Assembly (NCBI GenBank): GCA_910579455.1
Contig: CAJTUT010000001.1
Coordinates: 204,893 to 268,892, forward strand
Source of the DNA: an uncultured Bacilli bacterium
GTDB lineage: Bacteria; Bacillota_I; Bacilli_A; RF39; UBA660
Reading direction: 5' to 3'
Length of the DNA: 64,000 bases
The position numbers were made by a program, and so were the translations under genes. Positions 33,565 to 42,766 of the stretch are shown here, one piece after another. Under the pieces are notes generated by a model. That model did not search any database and was not told where the DNA came from. It worked only from the letters and a program-made list of their open reading frames with translations. How positions within the stretch are numbered: the stretch's first letter is position 1; each line of letters opens with the position of its first letter.

Positions 33565-34137
33565 TTAGTCAAATTTTTTTTCTAGAAATTTATAGAAATG
33601 ATAAAGACATGTATACTCGATCCACAAGAAAAAGATAATATTACTAATCTGTATAAATGATAAAATGGTTTCATTTTTATATAATTCATTCATTATTGAT
33701 AAGTCTATTCCACTTTTAGTTGCTAAAGAAATGATTGCCATAAAACAAAAGTATAGAAAACTTAATATGACACAGTTTATAATTTTTTTTATCTTTCCCA
33801 TTTTTTTTGACAAAATTGTAAAAATGAATGCTGCAGTTGTTGTTAAAATGATAAAAAAGTAAACAACCATAGATGGAAAGTATAAATAACTTAATAACAT
33901 CTGAATCAAACTATCTATACTTTGCATAGCGTATGACCGGTAAGCTATCATTAAACCAATCAAAAATCCAAGGCAGAGAATAATAGAAATAATTTTCACT
34001 ATCCTGTTATTTTTTTTAATATTTAAAATAGTAAATAAAAATAAAAGAAGGCTCAAGAGAAATAATTCAATTGCCATAAAAGATGAAATAGTGTATTTGA
34101 AAATCAGTATGATTTTATCAATCACAGTCATTTCCAT
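33565..34137 (-). CDS. Multispan membrane protein of the sortase operon
   Basis: A 190-aa hydrophobic protein with about five membrane spans; residues 20-45 (FMAIELFLLSLLLFLFTILN) form one. The start at 34137 gives AGAAGGAGGT correct spacing; the ATG at 34143 is too close. I recognise no family. It is the last gene of the TQXA protein / sortase operon, 16 bases after the sortase, so it may help assemble or protect the sortase substrate. Confidence 0.6.
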   Translation of the reverse strand: MEMTVIDKIILIFKYTISSFMAIELFLLSLLLFLFTILNIKKNNRIVKIISIILCLGFLIGLMIAYRSYAMQSIDSLIQMLLSYLYFPSMVVYFFIILTTTAAFIFTILSKKMGKIKKIINCVILSFLYFCFMAIISLATKSGIDLSIMNELYKNETILSFIQISNIIFFLWIEYTCLYHFYKFLEKKFD

Positions 34138-34153
34138 ATTCATCTACCTCCTT

Positions 34154-34816
34154 CTAAATTCGCTCTAAGATATAGATCGTTTGTTCTGTATCACTATCTT
34201 TCGTACAAGTAATTAAAGTTAGACATGTTCTATCCATATTTCTGGTAATTGTTGCTTTTCCCGTTTTTGGAATATTATAAATATTTACAATCTGATATTT
34301 ATACTTCATTCCTCCATAAGTGACGTATGCCATATCTCCTATATTTAATTTATATAAATAAGCAAAGTAAGAAATGTAGGCATCTCCAGAATGAGCCATT
34401 AGAATTAGGTTCCCATTTATAACATCGGGCATAGTAGAACCACCGACCATTGTCACATTATACTCTATATTATTATACTTGGAATCAAAACCATAAAATC
34501 CTCTTTTCAACCCTATTTTTGGGATCTCTAAAATACCTAAATATTTACTATAGTTTATTTGTTTATCCTCTACTTTTGTATCTGGCTGTGCTGGCTCTTC
34601 TTTCTTTTCTTCTACTTCTGGAATATCTTCAATTATCTCATCACTTATATTGTTATCTAATCTTAATTTCATATCAGAAAACAATTGTTTTTTTATCTCC
34701 TGTACATGATTCATGGAAATAATTGATATCCCAATTATGATAAGTAAAGAGCCAAATAAACATATATGACTCTTTTTTATTTTTTTATTCGTTTGTCTGC
34801 TTTTTCGGTTTAACAT
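34154..34816 (-). CDS. Sortase
   Basis: A 220-aa membrane-anchored transpeptidase. The start at 34816 gives a basic tail then a span (residues ~17-34, HICLFGSLLIIIGISIISM). An acidic stalk follows (IPEVEEKKEEPAQPDTK), then the sortase barrel with LILMAHSGDAYISYF (catalytic His) and CLTLITCTKDSDT (catalytic Cys); the Arg is probably in the last strand (ILERI). The start overlaps the TQXA gene by 32 bases. Class D/E-like features (short, TCT/C motif) are suggested. Its likely substrate is the TQXA protein next door. Confidence 0.88.
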   Translation of the reverse strand: MLNRKSRQTNKKIKKSHICLFGSLLIIIGISIISMNHVQEIKKQLFSDMKLRLDNNISDEIIEDIPEVEEKKEEPAQPDTKVEDKQINYSKYLGILEIPKIGLKRGFYGFDSKYNNIEYNVTMVGGSTMPDVINGNLILMAHSGDAYISYFAYLYKLNIGDMAYVTYGGMKYKYQIVNIYNIPKTGKATITRNMDRTCLTLITCTKDSDTEQTIYILERI

Positions 34817-35936
34817 TTGCATAAATGATTCCAGCACCACATAATAAGATAATAAACCCAACAAAGTAAATAGAACTAGACATTGAAATAGCAGTATCCT
34901 CAACATGACTAGCATCAATATTTAGTGCACCAGAAATTGGCTTTTTCTCTTTTACTACTAATACTAATGGTTGTTTTGTATTATCAGTAGAATGAATATA
35001 TTCATACCCTGTATAATACTCATAATTATCTATCGTTGCTGTAATTTTAGCTTTTACTGAATAGTTATCTATATTATTAATTGGAACTACAAAATAAAAT
35101 TTAGTAGAAGCATCCACTTGTGCAGTTTCTTGTCCTGCTTCATTATAAATCTTTGTTCCTTGTGGCATTTTTGAAGTATCTAAAGTTACTTTTAACGACC
35201 CTAAATTTACAATACTAATCAAACTGGTTTTAATTGTTTTAGAATTCTTATCTATTGTATATTTCCCATCATATGCAAATTGAATAGAATCTAATACTGT
35301 GGTATTTGCTCCTTTTGCTGCTGCTACTAGTGTTTGGGCTGTTTGCCATAGTTTAATGGCTCTATTACTATATGTAACAGAGGTTACCGAATTAATCTGT
35401 GCTCCTGACTCCTCAATATCATTAGTATTTACATTTAATCCTGCAAAATTATTCGCATTTTGGAATTGCCATATAGCGACCTGTGTCATCCATGCTAATT
35501 CTGCGTCATTATCTTGTGTATTTGCAGTACCTGCCTGTCCTCCAAATGCCTTATTATAGTACTCTTGTGCATGAGTAATGATATAAACTATTTTTGGATC
35601 AACCGTTTTTCCTGATTTCTTGTAATTTGCTCCTGTTGCATATGGCTTTGTTCTATCTATACAAAATACTTTTACTAAATCCCTAGTATGGTAATTTATT
35701 ACATTATTTCCACCCACACTTCCCATTGCACCAGTAACACTTTTATTTGCTATTACTTCATCTGCTGTTGGATTTATTTCTCTAGCGGGTTCACTATTAT
35801 CCCATCTTCCTGTAACGTTTGTAGTAAAAGTATCAGGTAAACTACTTGCTATATAACTTTCTGCCTTTACATTTACAAGCATTCCAAGAAAACATAATAT
35901 ACCTATAAATAATAAAGACCACTTACTTTTTTTCAT
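34785..35936 (-). CDS. Thioester-domain (TQXA) surface protein, sortase substrate
   Basis: A 383-aa exported protein. Signal peptide (residues 1-~25, WSLLFIGILCFLGMLVNVKA). The thioester domain has its Cys in KVFCIDRTKPY (Cys92) and its Gln in WMTQVAIWQF (Gln152), the TQXA motif; such domains make covalent adhesive bonds. The second half is beta-rich. The C-terminus has VEDTA, a hydrophobic span (IYFVGFIILLCGAGIIYANV) and a basic tail, in the order of a sorting signal, but VEDTA departs from LPxTG. The start at 35936 is placed by an AGAGG site. The sortase gene follows. Confidence 0.85.
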   Translation of the reverse strand: MKKSKWSLLFIGILCFLGMLVNVKAESYIASSLPDTFTTNVTGRWDNSEPAREINPTADEVIANKSVTGAMGSVGGNNVINYHTRDLVKVFCIDRTKPYATGANYKKSGKTVDPKIVYIITHAQEYYNKAFGGQAGTANTQDNDAELAWMTQVAIWQFQNANNFAGLNVNTNDIEESGAQINSVTSVTYSNRAIKLWQTAQTLVAAAKGANTTVLDSIQFAYDGKYTIDKNSKTIKTSLISIVNLGSLKVTLDTSKMPQGTKIYNEAGQETAQVDASTKFYFVVPINNIDNYSVKAKITATIDNYEYYTGYEYIHSTDNTKQPLVLVVKEKKPISGALNIDASHVEDTAISMSSSIYFVGFIILLCGAGIIYANVKPKKQTNE

Positions 35937-36014
35937 TTTCATCCTCTACCTTTCATTATAATCAGTATAACATATTTTTAATGATTTCCAAACATTTTTT
36001 TCTTTTCTATTTAT

Positions 36015-37229
36015 TTATTCTATTACAAAAATCTTTTCTACTTGCTCTATGTTTACTTCTTTATTCACATACAAGGTACAGAGTATCTCCTTTTCCAAAA
36101 CTCTATCTCCTACACCTTTATTTAACAAAATGCCAACAGTAGGATCTATTTGATCTTCCTTATCTATTCTACCTGCTCCTAAACTAACTGACAAGTTTCC
36201 AATATCCTCAGCAGAGATTTTTTTAATCAGACCTGATCTTTTTGATCTTACTTCTATTTTTTGATTGCTAACTTCTAGTCTTTGAATATCCCCTTCCTGA
36301 TACTTTATAAATTCTAAAAATTTTTGATAAGCCTTGCCAGAACGAATACTTTCCTCTACCTGGATTTTAGCCTTCTCAACGGAAATATCTTTTCCCATGC
36401 TTACCATTTCGGATGCTAATTCTATACATAAATCTCTTAAATAGTTGTCTTCTTTATTTTGTAAAATATTGATTGCTTCTATCACCTCAAGACTATTGCC
36501 AATAGATGTACCTAGAGGAGTATCCATATTAGTTGTCATACATCTTACTTCTCTATGATAAAATTCACCAATTTTTTTCATTAATTGGGCAAGTTTTTTA
36601 GCATCTTTTTCCTTTTTTATTAAAGCTCCATTTCCCACCTTTATATCAATTAAAATTTTATCTGCCCCACTAGCTATTTTTTTACTCATAATACTAGTAG
36701 CAATTAAGGGAATCGATTCAGTTGTTCCCGTAACATCCCTTAATGCATAAATTAATTTATCTAATGGAACTAAGTCTTTTGTTTGTGAGGTAATTACTAT
36801 CCCTATTTCTTTTTTTTGTTTTTCTATTTCGTCATCTGTTAAATTTGTCCTAAAACCTGGAATAGATTCTAACTTATCAATTGTACCGCCTGTAAATCCT
36901 AGTCCTCTACCACTCATTTTAACAACAGGAACCCCAAGACTAGCAACTATCGGGGCAATAATGAGCGTTGTTTTGTCTCCAACACCACCCGTTGAGTGTT
37001 TATCCACTTCTATACCTGGAAAGTCAAATCTCTCCCCACTTTTAATAAAAATATCTGTAAGATCAAAGATCTCTTTATCAGTCATCCCCTTAATACAAAT
37101 AGCCATTAATAAAGCAGACATTTGATAGTCCATTATCTCACCATGTAAATAGCCATTAAAGAAATACTCTAGTTCTTTTTTACTTAAGATTTTTCCTAAT
37201 CTTTTTTTATTAATGATCTCTACTATCAT
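36015..37229 (-). CDS. pdp: Pyrimidine-nucleoside phosphorylase
   Basis: A 404-aa enzyme that splits uridine, thymidine and deoxyuridine with phosphate. The thymidine-phosphorylase family blocks are clear: DKHSTGGVGDKTTLIIAPIV, PVVKMSGRGLGFTGGTIDKL and KIASGADKILIDIKVGNGAL. The C-terminal alpha/beta domain is short, so the protein is ~30 residues under the usual ~433. It overlaps the GNAT gene by four bases. Confidence 0.95.
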   Translation of the reverse strand: MIVEIINKKRLGKILSKKELEYFFNGYLHGEIMDYQMSALLMAICIKGMTDKEIFDLTDIFIKSGERFDFPGIEVDKHSTGGVGDKTTLIIAPIVASLGVPVVKMSGRGLGFTGGTIDKLESIPGFRTNLTDDEIEKQKKEIGIVITSQTKDLVPLDKLIYALRDVTGTTESIPLIATSIMSKKIASGADKILIDIKVGNGALIKKEKDAKKLAQLMKKIGEFYHREVRCMTTNMDTPLGTSIGNSLEVIEAINILQNKEDNYLRDLCIELASEMVSMGKDISVEKAKIQVEESIRSGKAYQKFLEFIKYQEGDIQRLEVSNQKIEVRSKRSGLIKKISAEDIGNLSVSLGAGRIDKEDQIDPTVGILLNKGVGDRVLEKEILCTLYVNKEVNIEQVEKIFVIE

Positions 37230-37633
37230 AGAATCTCCTTCCTAAAAACATCTGTTTTACGAATTATAAATCCCAGTTTTTCATATAGATGATGAGCTGC
37301 AACTCTCGATGGATTAGAGGTTAATTCTAAATAAGATATTCTCTCATTTTTACAAATTTCAAATATATAATGAAACATTTTAGTAGCGATTTTTTGGTTC
37401 TGGAACTTTTTTAATACACATACATAATTGATATATCCGTAATTAATATTTTGGATATTATCATACAATTGATTTAAAACAGCATATCCTACTATATGTT
37501 GGTCTACTACCGCAACAATTTCTTTATTTGATGTTTTTTTTACTCCCTTTCTTTGAAATCCAAATTCGTACTCATTCAGCAATTCATTTAAAGACTCTAA
37601 GTCATGATCCTGATACTGTCTAATTTCCATCAA
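37226..37633 (-). CDS. GNAT-family acetyltransferase
   Basis: A 135-aa GNAT-fold protein. VCVLKKFQNQKIATKMFHYI (residues ~72-91) is the acetyl-CoA loop in a Q-x-x-K/G-I-A form, and ELTSNPSRVAAHHLYEKLGF (~101-120) is the C-terminal motif. It should transfer an acetyl group to an amine; the substrate is unknown. It is coupled to pdp by a four-base overlap. Confidence 0.88.
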   Translation of the reverse strand: MMEIRQYQDHDLESLNELLNEYEFGFQRKGVKKTSNKEIVAVVDQHIVGYAVLNQLYDNIQNINYGYINYVCVLKKFQNQKIATKMFHYIFEICKNERISYLELTSNPSRVAAHHLYEKLGFIIRKTDVFRKEIL

Positions 37634-37675
37634 CTGCTCACCTACCTATTATTATTATAACATGTTCCAGCAAAA

Positions 37676-37699
37676 GAAAAAAACTATTTTACATAGTTT
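37676..37699 (-). terminator. Terminator of the XRE regulator gene
   Basis: AAACTAT (37681-37687) pairs with ATAGTTT (37693-37699). A T-run follows on the minus strand. The stem overlaps the stop codon. Confidence 0.65.
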
Positions 37700-38051
37700 A
37701 TCTCATTTTCATATCAATTAGTTCAGCACATCTTTTGGGATCATTTATAATTCTATTATAAAGACTACTATATTTTCTAATTTCTTGAATAAATTCTAAT
37801 TCTTCTTTTGCAACTGAGATAGAGTAACTGCTATTACCATCTGCCACGATTTCATAATCATTTCCTAAGAAATAATTGATATCCACTTTAAAAACTTTCG
37901 CAAGAGCAATTAAAGTTTCTAAGGTTGGGACTCTTGTTTCATTTTCATAACAGCAAATACTAACCTTTGTTACATTGATTAAATCGCCTAATTCCTGCTG
38001 AGTTAGGCCCTTTTCCTTTCTCAAGGACTTAATTCTTTTTCCAAGAAGCAT
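37698..38051 (-). CDS. XRE-family helix-turn-helix regulator, 117 aa
   Basis: Residues ~4-60 are a Cro/CI helix-turn-helix: GKRIKSLRKEKGLTQQELGD and VTKVSICCYENETRVPTLET. The C-terminal ~50 residues (IQEIRKYSSLYNRIINDPKR, ending AELIDMKMR) resemble the tail of the XRE protein at 2517-2891. It lies between ssb and the GNAT gene. Target unknown. Confidence 0.88.
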   Translation of the reverse strand: MLLGKRIKSLRKEKGLTQQELGDLINVTKVSICCYENETRVPTLETLIALAKVFKVDINYFLGNDYEIVADGNSSYSISVAKEELEFIQEIRKYSSLYNRIINDPKRCAELIDMKMR

Positions 38052-38136
38052 AATCTCACCTCATATAATTATCTTCTTCAATTTCATTATAATTATTCCA
38101 AAAGATAAAATGGTTAAAGTTAACTAAAAATAAACC

Positions 38137-38481
38137 TTAGTTTTCCTGCTTTTCACTGTTTTCACTCTTTGAGGTTAGAAATGTTACTTTCTCAGCAATT
38201 ACTTCTAAAACATTTTGCTTTTTATCATCTTTTTCAATTATTCTTGATTGTACTCTTCCCTTAATTCCTAAAATGTCTCCTTTATGACAATACTCAGAAG
38301 TGTTAACTGCTACATTTTCCCAAAGAATACAATCTATGAAATCGGTATCATAAAGTCCATTCATATTTTTAAAACTTCTGGGGACGGCTAAAGTAATATT
38401 AGAAATCTTTTTTCCATTTTCTGTTTTATTGATTTGTACTTCTTTTGTTAATCTTCCTACTAATACAATCTGATTTAACAT
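38137..38481 (-). CDS. ssb: Single-stranded DNA-binding protein
   Basis: A 114-aa OB-fold protein: MLNQIVLVGRLTKEVQ, then LAVPRSFKNMNGLYDTDFID and KGDILGIKGRVQSRIIEKDD. It is shorter than replicative SSB (~165) and lacks the acidic DDDIPF-type tail, ending KSENSEKQEN instead. It may therefore be a secondary SSB. The start follows a GGAGG site. Confidence 0.9.
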   Translation of the reverse strand: MLNQIVLVGRLTKEVQINKTENGKKISNITLAVPRSFKNMNGLYDTDFIDCILWENVAVNTSEYCHKGDILGIKGRVQSRIIEKDDKKQNVLEVIAEKVTFLTSKSENSEKQEN

Positions 38482-38570
38482 ATTTCCTCCTTTCTGGCTG
38501 CTATCATAAAAAATAAATATGAAATTTTCAAATCACTATTTTATAAAAATAAAATTTCATAGAAATAAAA

Positions 38571-38603
38571 AAAACAAAATTTGTTATACCTAAATTTTGT
38601 TTT
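38571..38603 (-). terminator. Terminator of the suf operon
   Basis: AAAACAAAATTT (38571-38582) and AAATTTTGTTTT (38592-38603) form a 12-bp stem, with a T-run on the minus strand, 40 bases after sufB. Confidence 0.8.
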
Positions 38604-38642
38604 TTCCATATAATAAGTATTTAAATTTTAAATTTGATACTT

Positions 38643-39965
38643 TTAGAAATTTCTTTTAATCAATTGATTTAATTCTACAGCGTATTCCATAGGAAGTTCT
38701 TCTCTAAATCGGTCAATAAAACCTAAGATTACTAATTCTGTTGCTCTTTCTTTACTAATCCCTCTACTCATTAGATAAAAAAGAGTATCTTCATTAATTT
38801 TAGAAACAGTTGCTTCATGTTCAATGTTACTATTTGTATTTCCACAAATATTAACTGGAATTGTATCACTTTTAGAAATTTCATCTAAAATTAGGGAATC
38901 GCATTTCACCATAGCTTCACTACCTGTGGCACTTTTTTTAATTTCAACCTTACCTCTATAGGTAGCATTTCCTCCATTTTGAGCAATACTTTTTGAAATG
39001 ATGTTACTGCTCGTATTTTTTCCCAAGTGAATCATTCTAGCACCACTATCCTGATTCTGATTTCTCTTAGCCATACTAATCGTTATACAGGTTCCACTAG
39101 AGCGATCTCCCTTTAGTATACAACATGGATACTTCATAGTTACCATAGATCCAATGTTTCCATCAATCCATTCCATCACACCATTCTCTTCTACTACTGC
39201 TCTTTTTGTAACTAAATTATATACATTTGTAGCCCAATTTTGAATCGTTGAATAACGACATGTACTATTTTTTCCTACATGAATTTCAACTACCGCGGCG
39301 TGTAGGGAAGACTCACTATAAGTAGGAGCTGTACATCCTTCCACATAATGCAAGGAAGAATTATCATCTACAATAATTAAAGTCCTTTCAAATTGCCCCA
39401 TATTTTTACTGTTAATTCTAAAATAACTTTGTAAGGGGCGTTCCAAATTTGTATTTTTCGGGATATAAATAAAACTTCCCCCACTAAAGACACTTCCATT
39501 TAAAGCAGCAAACTTATTTTCATTACTATTTACTATTTTACCAAAGTATCTTTTGACTAATTCTGGGTAGGATTTTATCGCCTGTTCTATCGATGTGAAT
39601 ATTACATTTTTCTTTTCTAGTTCTTCTAGCATACTATGATAGATAACTTCACTTTCATATTGAACGCCCATTCCACCTAGATGTTTTTCACTTTCTAATA
39701 CACCTAAATCATCCAGCTCGTCTTTTACTGGTTTTAATACATTATTCCAATCATTTTCTATTTTTTCATCAGCTTCATTAGATTTATAATAGATAATCTG
39801 ATTAAAATCTAAATTGATATCTGGACCAAATAAGGGCAGTTCTTGTTGCTGAAATAATTCAAAAGATTTTAATCTAAATTTTTTTACCCACTCTAACTCA
39901 TGTTTAATACTAGAAATTTTCTCAATATTTTTTTTACTCAACCCTACTATTTGCACTTTCATCAC
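38643..39965 (-). CDS. sufB: Fe-S cluster assembly scaffold SufB
   Basis: A 440-aa protein of the SufB/D beta-helix family. FSGGSFIYIPKNTNLERPLQ and HYVEGCTAPTYSESSLHAAV are diagnostic, the latter with conserved cysteine and histidines. The C-terminal TVSKINEDTLFYLMSRGISK is shared with SufD. With SufC and SufD it forms the scaffold for Fe-S assembly. It is last in the operon; in Bacillus it is also last (sufCDSUB). Confidence 0.97.
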   Translation of the reverse strand: MMKVQIVGLSKKNIEKISSIKHELEWVKKFRLKSFELFQQQELPLFGPDINLDFNQIIYYKSNEADEKIENDWNNVLKPVKDELDDLGVLESEKHLGGMGVQYESEVIYHSMLEELEKKNVIFTSIEQAIKSYPELVKRYFGKIVNSNENKFAALNGSVFSGGSFIYIPKNTNLERPLQSYFRINSKNMGQFERTLIIVDDNSSLHYVEGCTAPTYSESSLHAAVVEIHVGKNSTCRYSTIQNWATNVYNLVTKRAVVEENGVMEWIDGNIGSMVTMKYPCCILKGDRSSGTCITISMAKRNQNQDSGARMIHLGKNTSSNIISKSIAQNGGNATYRGKVEIKKSATGSEAMVKCDSLILDEISKSDTIPVNICGNTNSNIEHEATVSKINEDTLFYLMSRGISKERATELVILGFIDRFREELPMEYAVELNQLIKRNF

Positions 39966-39979
39966 CGGCTTCTAAATAC

Positions 39980-40510
39980 TTATTTTTGTAATTGTTTTCC
40001 CTTATAAAATTGGTCTAGCTTTCGTTTGAAGTAACAGTTTTTCTTCAAATCTTTATGTGCTATTTTTCTCATTTTTATTCTATTTATTCCTTTACTACTT
40101 AAATTCAATCTACTTTCCACAATATGAATTCTATCTTTAAAGTAGATATCTGAATTTAGTATCCTATCTTCTAATTGTCTCATGGAAATTTTTTCTTGTT
40201 TTCTTAATTCATCTATAAATTCAGAATCCGTTTTTACATAACAAAGTCCTTTTTCTTTCATTAACTCTAGATTTTCAATTGTACCAAAATATATATAATC
40301 TCCTAATAATAAATTACCATAGTTAACTAATGGAAGTTTTTCTCCTGTGATAACGTTATAATATTCATCATGAACTCTACATACTATAGCCTTTGGAACT
40401 AATTCTGGTTTCTCGGCTTTTATTCCTTTTTCCACATCATAAAATCTAACATCTACCATTAATAAGTTTTTAGTATGCAAAGTAACATCTTCTAACTCAC
40501 TTTTTCTCAT
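39980..40510 (-). CDS. Unknown protein embedded in the suf operon
   Basis: A 176-aa soluble protein between sufU and sufB. It overlaps sufU by 14 bases and ends 15 bases before sufB, so it is co-transcribed. The N-terminal half is strand-rich (MVDVRFYDVEKGIKAEKPEL and VPKAIVCRVHDEYYNVITGE); the C-terminal half is basic and helical (LSSKGINRIKMRKIAHKDLK). It has three scattered cysteines and no clear cluster motif. I recognise no family. Position suggests a link to Fe-S assembly. Confidence 0.7.
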   Translation of the reverse strand: MRKSELEDVTLHTKNLLMVDVRFYDVEKGIKAEKPELVPKAIVCRVHDEYYNVITGEKLPLVNYGNLLLGDYIYFGTIENLELMKEKGLCYVKTDSEFIDELRKQEKISMRQLEDRILNSDIYFKDRIHIVESRLNLSSKGINRIKMRKIAHKDLKKNCYFKRKLDQFYKGKQLQK

Positions 40511-40931
40511 TTCTAATCACCTCTAATATTTTTTCTATCGCATTGCTAGGAAGTAATGCACACATCTTCCTATTTGGTTGCATGCATACCTCTTCATATA
40601 CAACTAGATCCCCTATTAACTCTTTATTATATTCTCTCTCATGAATCATATTCTTATAATTTAAGATAATCTCTTCTGCTTCTTCTATTCTCTTGCCTAT
40701 TAATGTTTTAATTAAAATGCTTGTTGCCGAAGTACAAATAGCACAGGCTTCTCCATCGAAAACAATATCTTTGATCACACCATCTTCACATTTTAATTGC
40801 ATATCAATATTATCAATACAGGATTCACTACTCGTATTTTGAAAGATATACCCATCCTCACTCGTCAATCCTTTATTGACTGGATTTTGATAGTGATCTA
40901 AAATAATCTCTCTTCTTATATTTTTATCCAT
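40497..40931 (-). CDS. sufU: SufU-type sulfur acceptor
   Basis: A 144-aa IscU-fold protein. Zinc/persulfide ligands align with Bacillus SufU: ESCIDNI (Cys and Asp), GEACAICTSATSIL (Cys) and RKMCALLP (Cys). The opening ILDHYQNPVNKGL is typical. It accepts sulfur from SufS. The normally strict NPxCGD is changed to SSESCID here, but the ligand spacing is kept. It overlaps both neighbours. Confidence 0.94.
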   Translation of the reverse strand: MDKNIRREIILDHYQNPVNKGLTSEDGYIFQNTSSESCIDNIDMQLKCEDGVIKDIVFDGEACAICTSATSILIKTLIGKRIEEAEEIILNYKNMIHEREYNKELIGDLVVYEEVCMQPNRKMCALLPSNAIEKILEVIRNEKK

Positions 40932-42136
40932 TATATCACCACTTTAAATATATCCTTACTATTTTTTAATACTTTTATTACTTGATCCATTTCTTCTTTT
41001 GTGTTATATAAATAAATGCTTAGTCGACAAGTATTATTAATATTTAAATCATCTTTTAAAATTTTAGCACAATGATTTCCTGCACGAATTGCTATCTTAT
41101 AATGATTGAGATAAATTGAAGTATCTTGGCTAAATACACCCCTAATATTAAAAGTTACAATCCCACTTTTACTATTTTTATTATATAACACAATATTAGG
41201 AATCTTTTCTAATTCTTTAATTAAATATTGCTTTAACCCATATTCATGTTCATGAATTTTTGAAACTCCAATTGATTCAATAAATCGTATTGCCTCTCCT
41301 AGCCCTATTACGGAAGCAATAGGTGGAGTTCCCGCCTCTAACTTAATAGGCACTTCTTTTAGTGTATAATTACTGTCACTTTCAAAACCTTGATTCATTC
41401 CTCCACCATACTTTAATGGTTCCATTTTATCTAAAAGTGCTTTTTTTCCATATAATATTCCTACTCCTGTGGGGCCCACCATTTTATGAGCAGAGAAAGC
41501 TAGAAATGATACATTCGCTTTCTTTACATCGATAGGAATATGAGAAACACTTTGAGCAGCATCTACTACCAGATAAATGTTGTTTTCTTTACATATCTTT
41601 CCTATTGCCTCAATATCTCTAATATCTCCTATTACATTAGAAATATGAGCGATTGATATCACTTTTGTTTTAGAAGTAATAGAGTTTAGAACATTATCAA
41701 CCGTTAATTCATGATTTTCATCCAGAGGAATATAACTGACTTTTATTTTTTTATTCTTTTGCAATATCAACCAAGGTAATATATTAGAAGCATGCTCAGC
41801 CTTAGTAATCAGCACCTCATCTGCTTCTTTTAATATTTGACCAAAGAATCCAAAAGCAACCATATTTAAGGACTCTGTAGTTCCTGATGTATAAACAATT
41901 TCTTTTTCATCCTTTGCATGAATAAAATCTTTTACAATTGTTCTCACCTTATCATATTCCTTATTAGTTTTTATTGCATTGTGATAATCTCCTCTATGAA
42001 TATTAGAAGTATACTGAGTGTAATAATCTACCATTTTATCTACTACGCATTTTGGTTTTAAAGTAGTTGCACTATTATCTAAATATATTAATTCCTGGTT
42101 CAGAATAGGAAATTCATCTCTATTCATAATTTTCAC
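40931..42136 (-). CDS. sufS: Cysteine desulfurase SufS
   Basis: A 401-aa PLP enzyme that takes sulfur from cysteine to make alanine and a persulfide. IYLDNSATTLKPKCV at the N-terminus, the PLP lysine in AFSAHKMVGPTGVG, and the catalytic Cys356 in RAGNHCAKIL are visible. It overlaps sufU by one base and follows sufD by three bases. Confidence 0.97.
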   Translation of the reverse strand: MKIMNRDEFPILNQELIYLDNSATTLKPKCVVDKMVDYYTQYTSNIHRGDYHNAIKTNKEYDKVRTIVKDFIHAKDEKEIVYTSGTTESLNMVAFGFFGQILKEADEVLITKAEHASNILPWLILQKNKKIKVSYIPLDENHELTVDNVLNSITSKTKVISIAHISNVIGDIRDIEAIGKICKENNIYLVVDAAQSVSHIPIDVKKANVSFLAFSAHKMVGPTGVGILYGKKALLDKMEPLKYGGGMNQGFESDSNYTLKEVPIKLEAGTPPIASVIGLGEAIRFIESIGVSKIHEHEYGLKQYLIKELEKIPNIVLYNKNSKSGIVTFNIRGVFSQDTSIYLNHYKIAIRAGNHCAKILKDDLNINNTCRLSIYLYNTKEEMDQVIKVLKNSKDIFKVVI

Positions 42137-42139
42137 CTC

Positions 42140-42766
42140 TTAAATATTTTCAATTTCTTTTTGAAGCATTAGAACTTCTTTTTGTTCTTTATCTCCACCA
42201 TTTAGTAATAAACCCTTGATCAGTAATTCGTTTGATTTTTGTCTATCCAATCCTCTACTCATTAGATAAAATAAAATATCGTCTCTAAATTTTCCAATAT
42301 AAGCAGAATGAGAGGAAGAAACATCATAATTGTCAATTAATAAATTAGGTAAAATCGTACTTTTCCCACTTTCTAGATTAATAATTTGGTTTTCCTGATT
42401 GCAGGTACAACCACTGCTTTTGCTTAAAACATTTCCTACAACTTGGAAAGATAATCTATTATTATTTATATTCACACCATGATTAAAAACATTACTAACC
42501 GTTTTTTTATTATTATGATAAATTTGCATAATTAAAGAATGATTTTGATAGTTTATTGTACTAAAGTGATATTCTACTTCTGCACCCTTACCGTCCAAGT
42601 TAATTTCTATTTCTATATTCTTATCTATATTATAATGATAAACTACTAAATGACTATTTTCATTTAAATGAAAAACTCGCTTTGTATCTTCCTTTGTAAA
42701 CAGATATATTTCTTTTGTCTCATTATCAGATAGAGTAATTTCATCTTTTATCTTTATTTTATTCAT
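42140..42766 (-). CDS. sufD: SufD, short form
   Basis: A 208-aa protein, about half the usual ~430. The beta-helix core and the conserved C-terminal block SSSHSAYIGKFRDDILFYLM with SRGLDRQKSNELLIKGLL are present; the N-terminal helical domain is missing. It keeps the His needed at the SufB-SufD interface (SHSA). No upstream coding trace of a lost part is visible, because sufC overlaps it by 8 bases, so the short form looks native rather than broken. Confidence 0.85.
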   Translation of the reverse strand: MNKIKIKDEITLSDNETKEIYLFTKEDTKRVFHLNENSHLVVYHYNIDKNIEIEINLDGKGAEVEYHFSTINYQNHSLIMQIYHNNKKTVSNVFNHGVNINNNRLSFQVVGNVLSKSSGCTCNQENQIINLESGKSTILPNLLIDNYDVSSSHSAYIGKFRDDILFYLMSRGLDRQKSNELLIKGLLLNGGDKEQKEVLMLQKEIENI

